Assembly: GCA_030407085.1 (NCBI GenBank)
Contig: CM059584.1
Coordinates: 90,347,501 to 90,411,500 of the forward strand
DNA from: Trichopria drosophilae
Taxonomy: Eukaryota > Arthropoda > Insecta > Hymenoptera > Diapriidae
Length of the DNA: 64,000 nucleotides
Direction of reading: 5' to 3'
Under the pieces are notes generated by a model, which ran no database searches, was not told the origin of the DNA, and saw only the letters and a program-made list of their open reading frames with translations. Below are positions 20,692-29,147 of the stretch, piece by piece. Within the stretch, counting starts at the first letter, position 1; each line of letters starts with the position of its first letter. The translations under genes were made by a program, and so were the position numbers.

Positions 20692-21535
20692 ATTTCACAT
20701 TATTTTACCAAGTAACAGCAGTATGGAGTTTTACCCGGAAAACAGAACGACCAACTTTATTACACAATTACCGCAGCATCTGCATTTACAAGGCCAGTGG
20801 TGTGTGGCACTTACCGAGATACAGATACCTCTAACGTTTCAACACATATCTGTCAAAGAAGAAGATAGACGAGTTGTATTTTCAAGATTTAGAACAGTGA
20901 AGGCTATTCATACAGAGTTACCAGCTGAACAAAGTAAACGTAAAAATAAAAATACTTTACAGGTATCATTTCTAGCACCCGGAATATATAAGAATACTCA
21001 CGATTTAGTTGAAGAGATTAATAATCTACAATGTATAAAAGACCATCTAATATTTAAAATTGGTCACGGTGGGTATGTGTCAGTTTCACGAATCTGTACC
21101 GATGAATGTCTTAACGATGAACACGCTGTATATCTACCGGATAAATTGAGAAATATACTTGGTTATGATTATACATCCGTAAACGAAAAGGGGGCAATAA
21201 TCGTGAGTGACAATACGATGATTCACGGCATTCGTCCTGTAAACCTTTTCAATGGCTTACCATCTCTGCTAATGGTGTATAGTGATATTTGCGAACCTTA
21301 CGTTACAGGGGACGTTCAGACACGATTATTGCGAGCTGTACCATTAAAAGATGATAATTATACTTACGGTGATACAAGAATATGTAGCTTTTCACCTGCT
21401 GTATATATACCATTACTGTATAGCTCTTTCCAAACTATTGAAATAGATATAAGGGATGAGATTGGGAAGTTTATACCATTTGATTATGGTACGTTAACGG
21501 TGACGTTACACTTTAAACGTACCGATTGGAATTAG
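20681..21535 (+). CDS. Minor capsid protein (penton-like, single jelly roll)
   Basis: 284 residues beginning MKDEFHIILPSNSS, with the conserved early segment GQWCVALTEIQIPLTF that marks Polinton minor capsid (penton) proteins. In related viruses it fills the five-fold vertices of the icosahedral capsid. The family has a single jelly-roll fold, and the alternating beta-strand pattern near the end (FDYGTLTVTLHFKR) fits. ATG at 20681 overlaps the integrase stop by 11 bp and the next gene begins 4 bp after this stop, so the genes are packed like a viral late cluster. No lesion is seen. Confidence 0.87.
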   Translation: MKDEFHIILPSNSSMEFYPENRTTNFITQLPQHLHLQGQWCVALTEIQIPLTFQHISVKEEDRRVVFSRFRTVKAIHTELPAEQSKRKNKNTLQVSFLAPGIYKNTHDLVEEINNLQCIKDHLIFKIGHGGYVSVSRICTDECLNDEHAVYLPDKLRNILGYDYTSVNEKGAIIVSDNTMIHGIRPVNLFNGLPSLLMVYSDICEPYVTGDVQTRLLRAVPLKDDNYTYGDTRICSFSPAVYIPLLYSSFQTIEIDIRDEIGKFIPFDYGTLTVTLHFKRTDWN

Positions 21536-21539
21536 CAAA

Positions 21540-22127
21540 ATGTCGCATTATGTAGTATACTTTAATAATCAGATTGGCGGTAGTATACATACTGGTAGTG
21601 TAGGTCGTGTATACAGAGGGGCATTATATCAGCGAGGACATGGCATTGGTAGTTTTCTTGGTGGTTTATTCAGACGCGTGTTACCTCTTTTCACGAGAGG
21701 TGCTACGGTTGTCGGTAAAGAAGCACTACGAGCAGGTCTAAATATTGTGACCGATATGGCTACAAATAATACATCTGCAAAAGAGGCAATTCGACGACAT
21801 GTCAAAGAGTCAGGTGCGAATTTGAAAAGGAAGGCAGAAGAAAAATTTGATGAACTGATGGCGGGGTCGGGGTATAAATACCCGCGCTACACAACAGTTG
21901 GTCATTTACCCGGTGACATCGTTACACTCGATAGCAACCGTAATTCTCGTCGACGTCAGACCAAGCTACAACAAAAGAAGAAGACAAAAAAGGCGAAAAC
22001 TAAACGAAGTGTGAAAATAAAAAAAAGAAGCGGTAATCACACCGTAACTAATAAGGTAAGGAAAACGAAGAAGCGTGCAACAAATAGGAAGAACAAGCGC
22101 CGTACGGTGGCAGATATATTTAATTGA
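21540..22127 (+). CDS. Basic virion-type protein (adenovirus pVI/core-like organisation)
   Basis: 195 residues. The N-terminal part is glycine-rich and hydrophobic (GIGSFLGGLFRRVLPLFTRG), followed by VGKEALRAGLNIVTDMA and NLKRKAEEKFDELMAGSGYK, with a very basic tail (RRRQTKLQQKKKTKKAK and onward). The first two blocks recur in animal Polintons between penton and major capsid genes. By position and composition it may be a cement, membrane-lytic or DNA-condensing core protein, as proposed for the adenovirus pVI and core proteins. This is inference. It lies 4 bp after the penton gene and 6 bp before the capsid gene. Confidence 0.72.
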   Translation: MSHYVVYFNNQIGGSIHTGSVGRVYRGALYQRGHGIGSFLGGLFRRVLPLFTRGATVVGKEALRAGLNIVTDMATNNTSAKEAIRRHVKESGANLKRKAEEKFDELMAGSGYKYPRYTTVGHLPGDIVTLDSNRNSRRRQTKLQQKKKTKKAKTKRSVKIKKRSGNHTVTNKVRKTKKRATNRKNKRRTVADIFN

Positions 22128-22133
22128 AAGAAA

Positions 22134-23456
22134 ATGTCTCTTTTGCATACACACTCTTGTGAATGTATGAAATCGGAGCTCGACTTGTTTACACTACCAC
22201 CTACTCAAACGATTATTGAGAGCTCGCACTGGGTACAGTATAAACCTGTGTCAACACTTTCTCATGATTCACCAATTGAATTTGTTTTACCCGGAAATGG
22301 TGAAGAATATATTGATCTTGCACATACGATGTTAAGTTTACGGGTAACTTTAACACCTGATCAAAATATGCCTGCTGATACACCACAGGCGGATCGTGAT
22401 AGTGTTGGCCCTGTAAATAATTTTATGCACTCGCTTTTTAGCCAGATCGATGTATACTTCAATCAAAAGCTAGTTTCCCCACCGAATAATGCATACGCCT
22501 ACAGATCATATATTGAAACACTACTGAATTACGGGCCTGCTGCCAAAGGTTCCCATTTAACGAGTGTTTTATGGTATGACGATACACCGGGTCATATGGA
22601 TGCATTTAATACTGATAATAAAGGACTCCTCAGTCGTCGTGCTGCGATGAATCAGCGTAAAACAGTAGATTTACTAGGTCACTTACATTGCGATGTATTT
22701 AACCAAGAAAAGTTACTATTGAACGGGGTGGAGGTACGCGTGCGGCTTATAAAATCTCGAGATGCCTTCTGTATAATGGATCAGTCTGGGTATTATTTTG
22801 CACTCATAGAGGAAGCAAGTCTTTTAGCACGACGAGTAAAAGTTAACCCAGGTGTTTTACTTGCGCATGCTAAAGCACTCTCGAAAACTTCAGCAAAATA
22901 TCCTCTGACAAGAGTTGAAGTTAAGACATTGACGATGCACAAAGGAATCCATGGCGAAACTTTAGATAATGTTATACTTGGCCAATTGCCTAAAAGAATT
23001 GTCGTCGGGTTTGTAGAAAACAAAGCTTACAATGGCGATCGCACCTTAAATCCGTTTAACTTTAAACATTTCAATATCAATTTTCTATGTCTATATGTTG
23101 ACGGCACTCAAATACCTTCTAGACCATTACAACCAGATTTTCATACGTCAAATCTTTATGTGGACGCTTTTCACACGCTATTCTCAGGTACAGGTATACA
23201 CTTTCTCAATGAAGGAAACGCTATCACACGTAAAGGCTATGCAGGTGGATATTGCATGTTCGTGTTTGATTTGACACCCGACCTGTCGGCTAGCGATTCT
23301 ACACACTGGAATTTAGTAAGACACGGTAGTATCAGAATTGATGTACGATTTGCGAAAGCTCTAACGAGTACCGTCAATTGTATTATTTATGCCGAATATG
23401 AAAATTTATTGGAGATTGATGCATCCCGACAAGTAGTTGTTGACTTCGGTGCGTGA
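22134..23456 (+). CDS. Major capsid protein (double jelly roll)
   Basis: 440 residues, full length for Polinton major capsid proteins. Recognisable blocks: SELDLFTLPPTQTIIESSHW near the N-terminus, PIEFVLPGNGEEYIDLAHT, FMHSLFSQIDVYFNQKLV and a late GYCMFVFDLTPDLSASD followed by GSIRIDVRFAKAL. Trimers of this double-jelly-roll fold would build the capsid shell. The gene is intact with no stop or frameshift. It follows the basic virion gene after 6 bp. About 110 bp separate it from the next gene. Confidence 0.94.
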   Translation: MSLLHTHSCECMKSELDLFTLPPTQTIIESSHWVQYKPVSTLSHDSPIEFVLPGNGEEYIDLAHTMLSLRVTLTPDQNMPADTPQADRDSVGPVNNFMHSLFSQIDVYFNQKLVSPPNNAYAYRSYIETLLNYGPAAKGSHLTSVLWYDDTPGHMDAFNTDNKGLLSRRAAMNQRKTVDLLGHLHCDVFNQEKLLLNGVEVRVRLIKSRDAFCIMDQSGYYFALIEEASLLARRVKVNPGVLLAHAKALSKTSAKYPLTRVEVKTLTMHKGIHGETLDNVILGQLPKRIVVGFVENKAYNGDRTLNPFNFKHFNINFLCLYVDGTQIPSRPLQPDFHTSNLYVDAFHTLFSGTGIHFLNEGNAITRKGYAGGYCMFVFDLTPDLSASDSTHWNLVRHGSIRIDVRFAKALTSTVNCIIYAEYENLLEIDASRQVVVDFGA

Positions 23457-23565
23457 ATGCATAAAGATTCCTACAGATGCCGTTATATACGTATGGTCTT
23501 AAAAACGATAGCATTAGACCGAGATCGCAGTTATCTTCCAGACACGACACACGGTAGACATTGCA

Positions 23566-24285
23566 ATGGATCTGGTGGTTGACGTACAGTTTTTTAAAGA
23601 TCTAAATAATAAGATAATACCGAAAGAAGTGGCCGTTTTGTCTATCGATGACGAGATTTCTGGACATTGGGTAATTGCACCGCCATATCCTGTCGACTTA
23701 TTGAGTCGAGAATCCCGGAAACAAAATAACTGGTTAACACGAAATCATCATGGTCTTGACTGGTTCGACGGCGATATATCTGAAAATTATTTATACAAAA
23801 AGTTACGGGAAGTCACCGTAAACGCCCGAAATATATATGTACGAGGTAAGGAAAAATGGAAACTCCTAAACAAAGTAACCGCCCGTAATGTAATAAATTT
23901 GGAGGAGGATACAAGATGTCCGGCATTCAACATTCTTCCTTGGTCGAGTAATTACTGTATACAACACGGTAGTAAATTTAATTTTGTGCGCTTCGTTTGC
24001 GCGTTAAATAATGCACATCGGTTACGACTTTGGATACGATCGACGGGTTTGTCGAGGAACAGAGAAGATGACGTATGCACCACTGACATAGAACAATATC
24101 GGGAATCAAATTTATATAAGAATATTGATAGTATTAGCGAGTGTAACCAAAGTGTACTGCGTATAGAAGATTGGTCGATTAAAACACCACCACGTTGTTC
24201 AGAGAACCAACATTCCAGAGACGTCGTTGACAAGGATACTCAAACTTATACGTTCAGCTCACCTATATCTTTAGAAAATGAATAG
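23566..24285 (+). CDS. 239-aa conserved protein of unknown function
   Basis: Begins MDLVVDVQFFKDLNNK and has blocks that look conserved: KEVAVLSIDD, HWVIAPPYP, NHHGLDWFDGD, and INLEEDTRCPAF with later Cys/His residues. I recognise this layout from uncharacterised proteins in insect genomes. The pattern of an early acidic residue in a beta strand and later DG-containing blocks could suggest an RNase H-like exonuclease fold, but that is a guess. The tail (about 60 residues after DDVCTTD) is low-conservation-looking. The 3' end overlaps the protease gene by 8 bp, so it belongs to the same gene cluster. Confidence 0.6.
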   Translation: MDLVVDVQFFKDLNNKIIPKEVAVLSIDDEISGHWVIAPPYPVDLLSRESRKQNNWLTRNHHGLDWFDGDISENYLYKKLREVTVNARNIYVRGKEKWKLLNKVTARNVINLEEDTRCPAFNILPWSSNYCIQHGSKFNFVRFVCALNNAHRLRLWIRSTGLSRNREDDVCTTDIEQYRESNLYKNIDSISECNQSVLRIEDWSIKTPPRCSENQHSRDVVDKDTQTYTFSSPISLENE

Positions 24286-24793
24286 TTTAGAAATTTTGAA
24301 ATGTATATCAGGTATAAAAGATCATACTGCAGGTGTGTTTCCTTCGGATCAAATACCCCGTGTTTGGGGTAAACCCACATGTTTTGTACTGAACACAGAT
24401 AATCACAAAAAACCTGGCACACATTGGGTAGCTGTGTATGCTGACAAGTATGACAATGCATGGTATTTTGACAGTTATGGATTACCACCTTTCATACCTG
24501 CTTATATAAAATCTTTGAAAAATAATTGTCGACAATTTCAGTGGAGTACGCAACAACTCCAAAGTATCTCGTCGGATGTCTGTGGACAATTCTGTGTGAT
24601 GTTTCTGCGTTATATGGGTGCTGGTTTTGGTCTCAAGGCGTTTCTCGATAACTTTTCTACGGACCTGGATAAAAATGATGACATTGTTCGACGTCATATC
24701 AATTCTAAGTATAGAGGTGGGCCCTTCATCGGTAAGGGGACAAACAGATTAAGATGTTTACAAAAGTGTTATTCAAAATTAATTTACAAATAA
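24278..24793 (+). CDS. Adenovirus-type maturation cysteine protease
   Basis: 171 residues with the Ulp1/adenain-like triad: His in GTHWVAVY, Asp in YFDSYG, Gln in LQSISS and Cys in DVCGQFCVMF. Such proteases cleave capsid precursors during maturation. The length is typical. Its ATG overlaps the previous gene by 8 bp. The stop codon at 24791-24793 is embedded in AATAAA (24789-24794), so the mRNA end signal overlaps the coding end, as in compact viral genomes. No lesion is visible. Confidence 0.93.
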   Translation: MNSLEILKCISGIKDHTAGVFPSDQIPRVWGKPTCFVLNTDNHKKPGTHWVAVYADKYDNAWYFDSYGLPPFIPAYIKSLKNNCRQFQWSTQQLQSISSDVCGQFCVMFLRYMGAGFGLKAFLDNFSTDLDKNDDIVRRHINSKYRGGPFIGKGTNRLRCLQKCYSKLIYK

Positions 24794-25151
24794 AACATTT
24801 AAAGTATACGCTATAACAGAATAATAACCGTGGATCGTATAATGCTAGCATACAGAATATTTTATGACATAGTTGCCACGTGATTGACTTTTAACTTTTT
24901 ACTGTTTTGCTGAATGTGATATGAGTATTATTTTACATAAAAATACTTAAAGTGCACACATCGTAAATATCGTATAAATGTTGTAAAATGCTGACAAGTA
25001 ATTGCAACGTTTTTGCTTACATTACCGATTGAAGCAATTTAAGGCACTACTTATTCTTCAGTTCATCATTCACTCTTACGAGTTATACCGACTACTGTGC
25101 AGTGAATTTAGTCACGTATTTTAAACGATATATCGATAATATCGGTTGGAA
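24794..25151. promoter_or_regulatory. Spacer before the last Polinton gene
   Basis: About 360 bp of AT-rich sequence with no open frame of note. It follows an AATAAA signal and precedes an isolated gene, so it probably holds a separate promoter. A TTCAGTTCATCATTCACTC stretch near 25055 is a possible initiator region, but I cannot confirm this. Confidence 0.3.
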
Positions 25152-25907
25152 ATGGCAAAAGAAATAACTACTTCAACTTCAGTGTCATCAATGTTTGGCG
25201 ATAATGGAAAAGGATCGCCTCAAATCTTTGGCAGCATTTATGGGCTGAATAAATCTTGCACAAAGAAAATCATCGTAGGCCTGGAGTATTCAGATTTGAT
25301 GGATCCTGATTACATACCGATAGTACGTATAATTGGGAAAAATTTAATCGGTATACCGTTTACTCCGGACACTTGGTATGCATTTGTCCAGAGTTTCAAA
25401 GAAATCGAAGATTTCTTTACTGATGACAATCCGATTAAAATTGATCAAAAAATTTATGGAGCTAACTGGACAGTGCGATTTACCTACAGCCATGGTGGTA
25501 AAGCGATCGAGCTCGAACATGATCAACGGCCTGTTACCGGTGTGTCTGTGAAACGCGTTCGACACTGCTTAATTTTAAAACAGGTTACATTCGAGTGTTT
25601 AGTGGACGTTTCAAGGTGCATTGACAAAAAAATACGTCATTTGTCAATAATCGGTAGTGATGTGAGCATTATTGCTCAAGATATACTCAGACTTGTTGAA
25701 GACAAAGTGCGGTTTTCTTACGATGCGCAGGTACAAATATTTACAATTAATATGGTTCGCAACGTAACAAAAGAATTTACAGACGATGTTATAGAGCCTT
25801 GTATATCAGCAACCAAACAATTATCGAAGCCGTGTTCGCTTTCAGTCTTTTACGAATTTATATCCGTGCATTTACATGTTATAGTTGATAAGTTAAATGA
25901 ATTATAA
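25152..25907 (+). CDS. 251-aa Polinton protein, unidentified; possible PC4-like module
   Basis: The first ATG is at 25152 (MAKEITTSTSVSSMF). I do not recognise the protein with confidence. Residues about 30-85 alternate beta strands and one helix (TKKIIVGLEYSD, PIVRIIGKNLIGIPFTPD, TWYAFVQSFKEIEDFF), a pattern reminiscent of the PC4/ssDNA-binding transcription-cofactor fold. A second strand-rich stretch (KIYGANWTVRFTYSHGGKAI) follows, then a helical C-terminal half (RHLSIIGSDVSIIAQDILRL). The gene stands apart at the right end with its own upstream spacer, suggesting separate, perhaps early, expression. An ssDNA-binding or regulatory role is only a hypothesis. Confidence 0.55.
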   Translation: MAKEITTSTSVSSMFGDNGKGSPQIFGSIYGLNKSCTKKIIVGLEYSDLMDPDYIPIVRIIGKNLIGIPFTPDTWYAFVQSFKEIEDFFTDDNPIKIDQKIYGANWTVRFTYSHGGKAIELEHDQRPVTGVSVKRVRHCLILKQVTFECLVDVSRCIDKKIRHLSIIGSDVSIIAQDILRLVEDKVRFSYDAQVQIFTINMVRNVTKEFTDDVIEPCISATKQLSKPCSLSVFYEFISVHLHVIVDKLNEL

Positions 25908-26056
25908 GTCCTATATTAAACTGTATTCTAAAACAAAAATATTAATAGACAAAATTTTAAAATATATAGTGTTAGTTCATAAGTTAAGTGAATTATATCC
26001 TTAGTGTGAAATTATGTAAATCTGTATGTGTAATAATAGAAAATACGAATAGATCA
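25908..26056. other. Spacer between last gene and right repeat
   Basis: AT-rich 3' flank with near-repeated phrases (ATAGTTGATAAGTTAAATGAATTATA near the gene end is echoed by CATAAGTTAAGTGAATTATA at about 25980), a short internal duplication of the gene's 3' end. Confidence 0.4.
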
Positions 26057-26642
26057 ATATTTTAAATATATAAATAGTGTTTATTTATTTCATCACCTCG
26101 TAAATTAAATCCTCGGAAGGTATCATTTCATCGATACAACGAAATCCAATATTTTTATTTTTAGACAGATTAAATTATAATTTGTGTAGTAGTATTTTCT
26201 ACACTTTAATAATTAAATATTGAAAGAAACGAATCGTCGAGAATATGTCACAAAAATAGATATGAATAAATTTCGTTTATTTTAATGACAATTATGAAGT
26301 ATTTCAATTACGTAAACGTAATAGTTTTAATTATTCAAACGTAGATTTCATTAGTTTAGCATATTGTCTATAGCATACTTCTTAACGTATGGTTTTGAAG
26401 AATGTGCTGAATTTCATAACAAGTGCACGTGTACACACTACAGAGAGCTGGATCGTAGGAAGATGCAGCCAGAAACCTTTAGTCAATCTTGAATCACGGT
26501 AGCGCGTGGTCGCCTTTCGTCACCTATAGAATGAGGTGTGTGGTGTGACGCGCGCGTATATGCATGTGCCTGCGTGCGTGCGTGCGTGCGTGCAGACGTG
26601 AGTGCGTCAATCCGTGCGGGCGTGCGCGCGTGTGTGTGTCAG

Positions 26643-26734
<92 letters not shown>

Positions 26735-27140
26735 TTTGTATTTCTGTCACCATGGAGAGACGTAAACAAACGTGACTCATCCTTAATGAGTAATTTTGAA
26801 CGTCGACACCACGAGTTACAGTCTTAAAGACAATTTTACCGTAATCCCCGAGAAATTCTATAAAAATCTGGACATTTTTAAAATGGAAAACCGATGGAGT
26901 CTCGTTTGAAATTTCTGCTCAGTAAAATATCATTTATTAATTTATGTATAAAAATGAGTATTAACTTTCAGAGAGAGAGAGAGAGAGAGTGAGAGAGAGA
27001 GAGAGAAAGAGAGACAGAGAGAGAGTTTGTATATCTGTCACCATGGAGAGACGTAAATAAACGTGACTCATCCTTAATGAGTAGAAATGGAGGATGAGTC
27101 ACGTTTGTTTACGTCTGTCCATGGTGACAGTATTACTACT
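26057..27140 (-). repeat. Right terminal inverted repeat of the Polinton
   Basis: Reverse complement of the left repeat, about 1,084 bp. It contains a (GA)n tract at about 26645-26734, a second GA-rich tract at about 26970-27025, and roughly 180 bp (26790-26970) with no counterpart in the left copy. Such asymmetry is unusual in repeats that pair during replication and suggests change after insertion, or tolerance of length variation. Confidence 0.92.
27036..27129. repeat. Right tip hairpin (two 38-bp inverted arms)
   Basis: Arms 27036-27073 and 27092-27129 mirror the left tip hairpin with the same 18-bp loop. A further copy of the motif lies inward at 26745-26782. Six motif copies in total lie in the two repeats. 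Confidence 0.85.
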
Positions 27141-27146
27141 GTCGAG
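27141..27146. repeat. Right target-site duplication GTCGAG
   Basis: Exact copy of the 6 bp left of the element at 11734-11739. Confidence 0.93.
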
Positions 27147-27537
27147 GAAAATCGAGAAAAGACTAAGAATCGACAGAGACTGAGCATAAAATGCCTTCAA
27201 ATCCTGGTGATATTCTTTATAACTACAAATAGTGGAATAGCATACATGGTGTTTTATAGGATTCAGAATAAAATGTTTCTTTTATCTTTAAAAATAAGGT
27301 ACGAAAAGTGATAAGGAATTGGGTGATCAATGATCTGTTGATCATTTTTAGAATATTTGAAATATTGTGCTTTAAGATTTAACTTGCATATTCTTTATAA
27401 AATAATTAATTTATTGATGGCATTCGGAACATTATTGTAAATCTATCATATATGCATATTCCATCTCTATAGAATGCAAGTTAAATCTTAAAAAATGCTC
27501 AAAAGTGGCAAAAACAATTTCTTTACTGGAAACATAG
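27147..27537. other. Host flank right of the Polinton
   Basis: Continues the sequence interrupted at 11733. AT-rich, with no gene recognised. It should rejoin the bHLH locus intron or downstream region. Confidence 0.3.
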
Positions 27538-27970
27538 GGAACGAGATGGTTAAGTGGTTAGCATGCTCGCCTCGTAAACTGAACGTTCCTTAGGTCGTAA
27601 GTTCGAATCGTAAGTCCGGCAACTTTTTCTGATTATTTCCAGTGCGGATAATTCAGGAAACCTTGCTGGGCGAAGGTACGAATTTGGAACTGCTACCGAC
27701 ATCAGTCGGTAGTTATCGACACCGTGAATGGTTTTTCCGTGGTCGACGCTTCGTCAATATTGTCTTGAATGAAAATAAGACAATGTTTGCGATGCGCCTG
27801 CTACGGCACAGGCCGCCAACTAACTGTTGACGGTGTCGATTATGTGTAGTATTTGTGATTGTTTACTTGTTTGTATCGTCCTGTTTGGGATGATGACTAA
27901 GCCTTGCCCGATTAGCCGTAGATGGCATAAAGTTGGCAAGTAAATCTGACCAATGTATGTATGTATGTAC
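27538..27970 (+). mobile_element. tRNA-derived SINE, copy 1
   Basis: The head has RNA polymerase III promoter boxes: an A-box-like GATGGTTAAGTGGTTAGC near 27547 and a B-box-like AAGTTCGAATCG near 27600, about 50 bp apart. A core follows from about 27655 (CAGGAAACCTTGCTGGGCGA) to 27835 and a tail ending in a TGTA tandem repeat near 27955-27970. The core is shared with a minus-strand copy at 34.8-35.3 kb, which has its own tRNA-like head. The tail presumably copies the 3' end of the LINE that mobilises it. The open frame through the core (27642-27830) is not a gene. Confidence 0.78.
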
Positions 27971-28135
27971 TGGAAACATAACACGTTATCACAATTTGTT
28001 ATTTATTTATACAAAACATTTATACAGCACATATTGCTCTTATCCCATAAGGCCCACTATTTTATTCCACCACTCGGTAATCGCTCTAGTATTTTCTGCT
28101 ATACAGATCTAGTATGACGTTACGTTAGATATCTC

Positions 28136-29145
28136 TACACTACGATTCTGCATCCCGACACACATGAAGCTATCGAGGTAGCAGTTACGTAGTTGAGAAA
28201 CCATGGGTTAGATCTGGCGGCAGAGACGACAGAGGCGGTACTCATCTCTCGAGCGAAGAAAAGGTTGTACGCCACCTTAACGGTGAAAGATACACAGATC
28301 AGAACGGTGGACGCTATCCAATATCTTGGGGTCACTCTAGATGTGCGGCTGTCGTTCAAACAACACCTCATGAGCGTGGGCGGAAAGGCAGCCAAAGTGT
28401 CTCGTACGCTCTCCAGCATCATGCCCAACAGAGGGGAGGGGGGGGGGGTTGCGAAGCAACCGCGATGGTACTTCCTGTCAGCGGTAGTAAGCTCCGTCAG
28501 CCTCTACGGGGCACCGATCTGGGCTCATGCTATGAACACCCATAAGAGCTATGGAGCCGCTTGCCGGTGGGCCTACAAAACAGCCGTCCTAAGAGTTGCC
28601 CGTGCCTACCGTACTGTATCGGACATCGCTCTCTCGGTGGTCGCAAGGCTTCCACCTGTAGACCTCCTTGCAACCGAGAGAGCTGCAGTACACAGTGAAG
28701 GCAGGTGTACAAGGCAACATCGCCGACCAGGAGGATAACGGTAAGAAATGGTCCAGCAGGATCATAGACCAGTGGCAACAAAGATGTGATACAGCAGCCT
28801 CGGGGCGATGGACCCACTGCGTTATCCCAGATGTAGCGAAGTGGACGGGCAGATACGGACAAGCAGCTATTTACGTCGTTTTGGCATTTATCAAAACGCG
28901 GAGTGTCCGGCCTGCCCTGGAGTTAACGAAGACGTGGGCCATGTCCTGTTTCACTGCCCGAGATTCGCAGCGGAACGGGAACAGTTCCGATAGTCAGAAG
29001 GTAGACCTCTCACGTCTCAGGGTATTGGGGAATGTCTGCTCGCCTCATAGGAGGGGTGGAACGCGGTGCTAACCATCGTCACGTCCATTATCGACAGTCT
29101 GCATTACATCAGTAGGGAAGAGGAAAGAAGAGGCAACGACATCGG
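28136..29145 (+). mobile_element. R1-clade non-LTR retrotransposon, 3' fragment
   Basis: Successive frames encode the C-terminal part of an R1-type ORF2: LAAETTEAVLISRAKKRL, the downstream RT block AIQYLGVTLDVRLSF, AAKVSRTLSSIMPN, SLYGAPIWAHAM and RVARAYRTVSDIALSV, then a cysteine motif (ECPACPGVNEDVGHVLFHC). An in-frame TAG at about 28187 interrupts the start, and at least two frameshifts (before 28668 and 28808) split the rest. A run of 15 G with one A near 28434-28449 lies at one disrupted spot. The catalytic RT palm and endonuclease are missing, so this is a 5'-truncated dead copy. Confidence 0.85.
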
Positions 29146-29147
29146 CA

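Larger units (their letters stand above)
11740..27140 (+). mobile_element. Polinton/Maverick (adintovirus-like) element
   Basis: A 15,401-bp element starting AGTAGTAATAC and ending with its exact reverse complement. It is flanked on both sides by GTCGAG (11734-11739 and 27141-27146), the 6-bp target duplication typical of Polintons, whose ends start with AG. Terminal inverted repeats are about 1 kb. Inside are the Polinton signature genes on one strand: PolB, packaging ATPase, integrase, penton-like and major capsid proteins and adenovirus-like protease, plus a phospholipase A2-domain gene and others. The gene set is that of a double-stranded DNA virus that integrates itself. PolB lacks its N-terminus, the PLA2 gene is frameshifted and lacks an ATG, and the integrase has one nonsense codon, so autonomous activity is doubtful. 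Confidence 0.97.

Noticed and set aside
26524..26827. Open frames rich in Arg-Glu or Ser-Leu repeats
   Set aside because: Read through of the (GA)n tract in the right terminal repeat.
27547..27625. Functional tRNA gene
   Set aside because: A- and B-box-like motifs are present but no proper cloverleaf stems or acceptor stem can be drawn, and the sequence continues into the SINE core.
27642..27830. 62-codon open frame after the tRNA-like head
   Set aside because: It is the SINE core; the same segment lies on the opposite strand at 35 kb with changes in frame.
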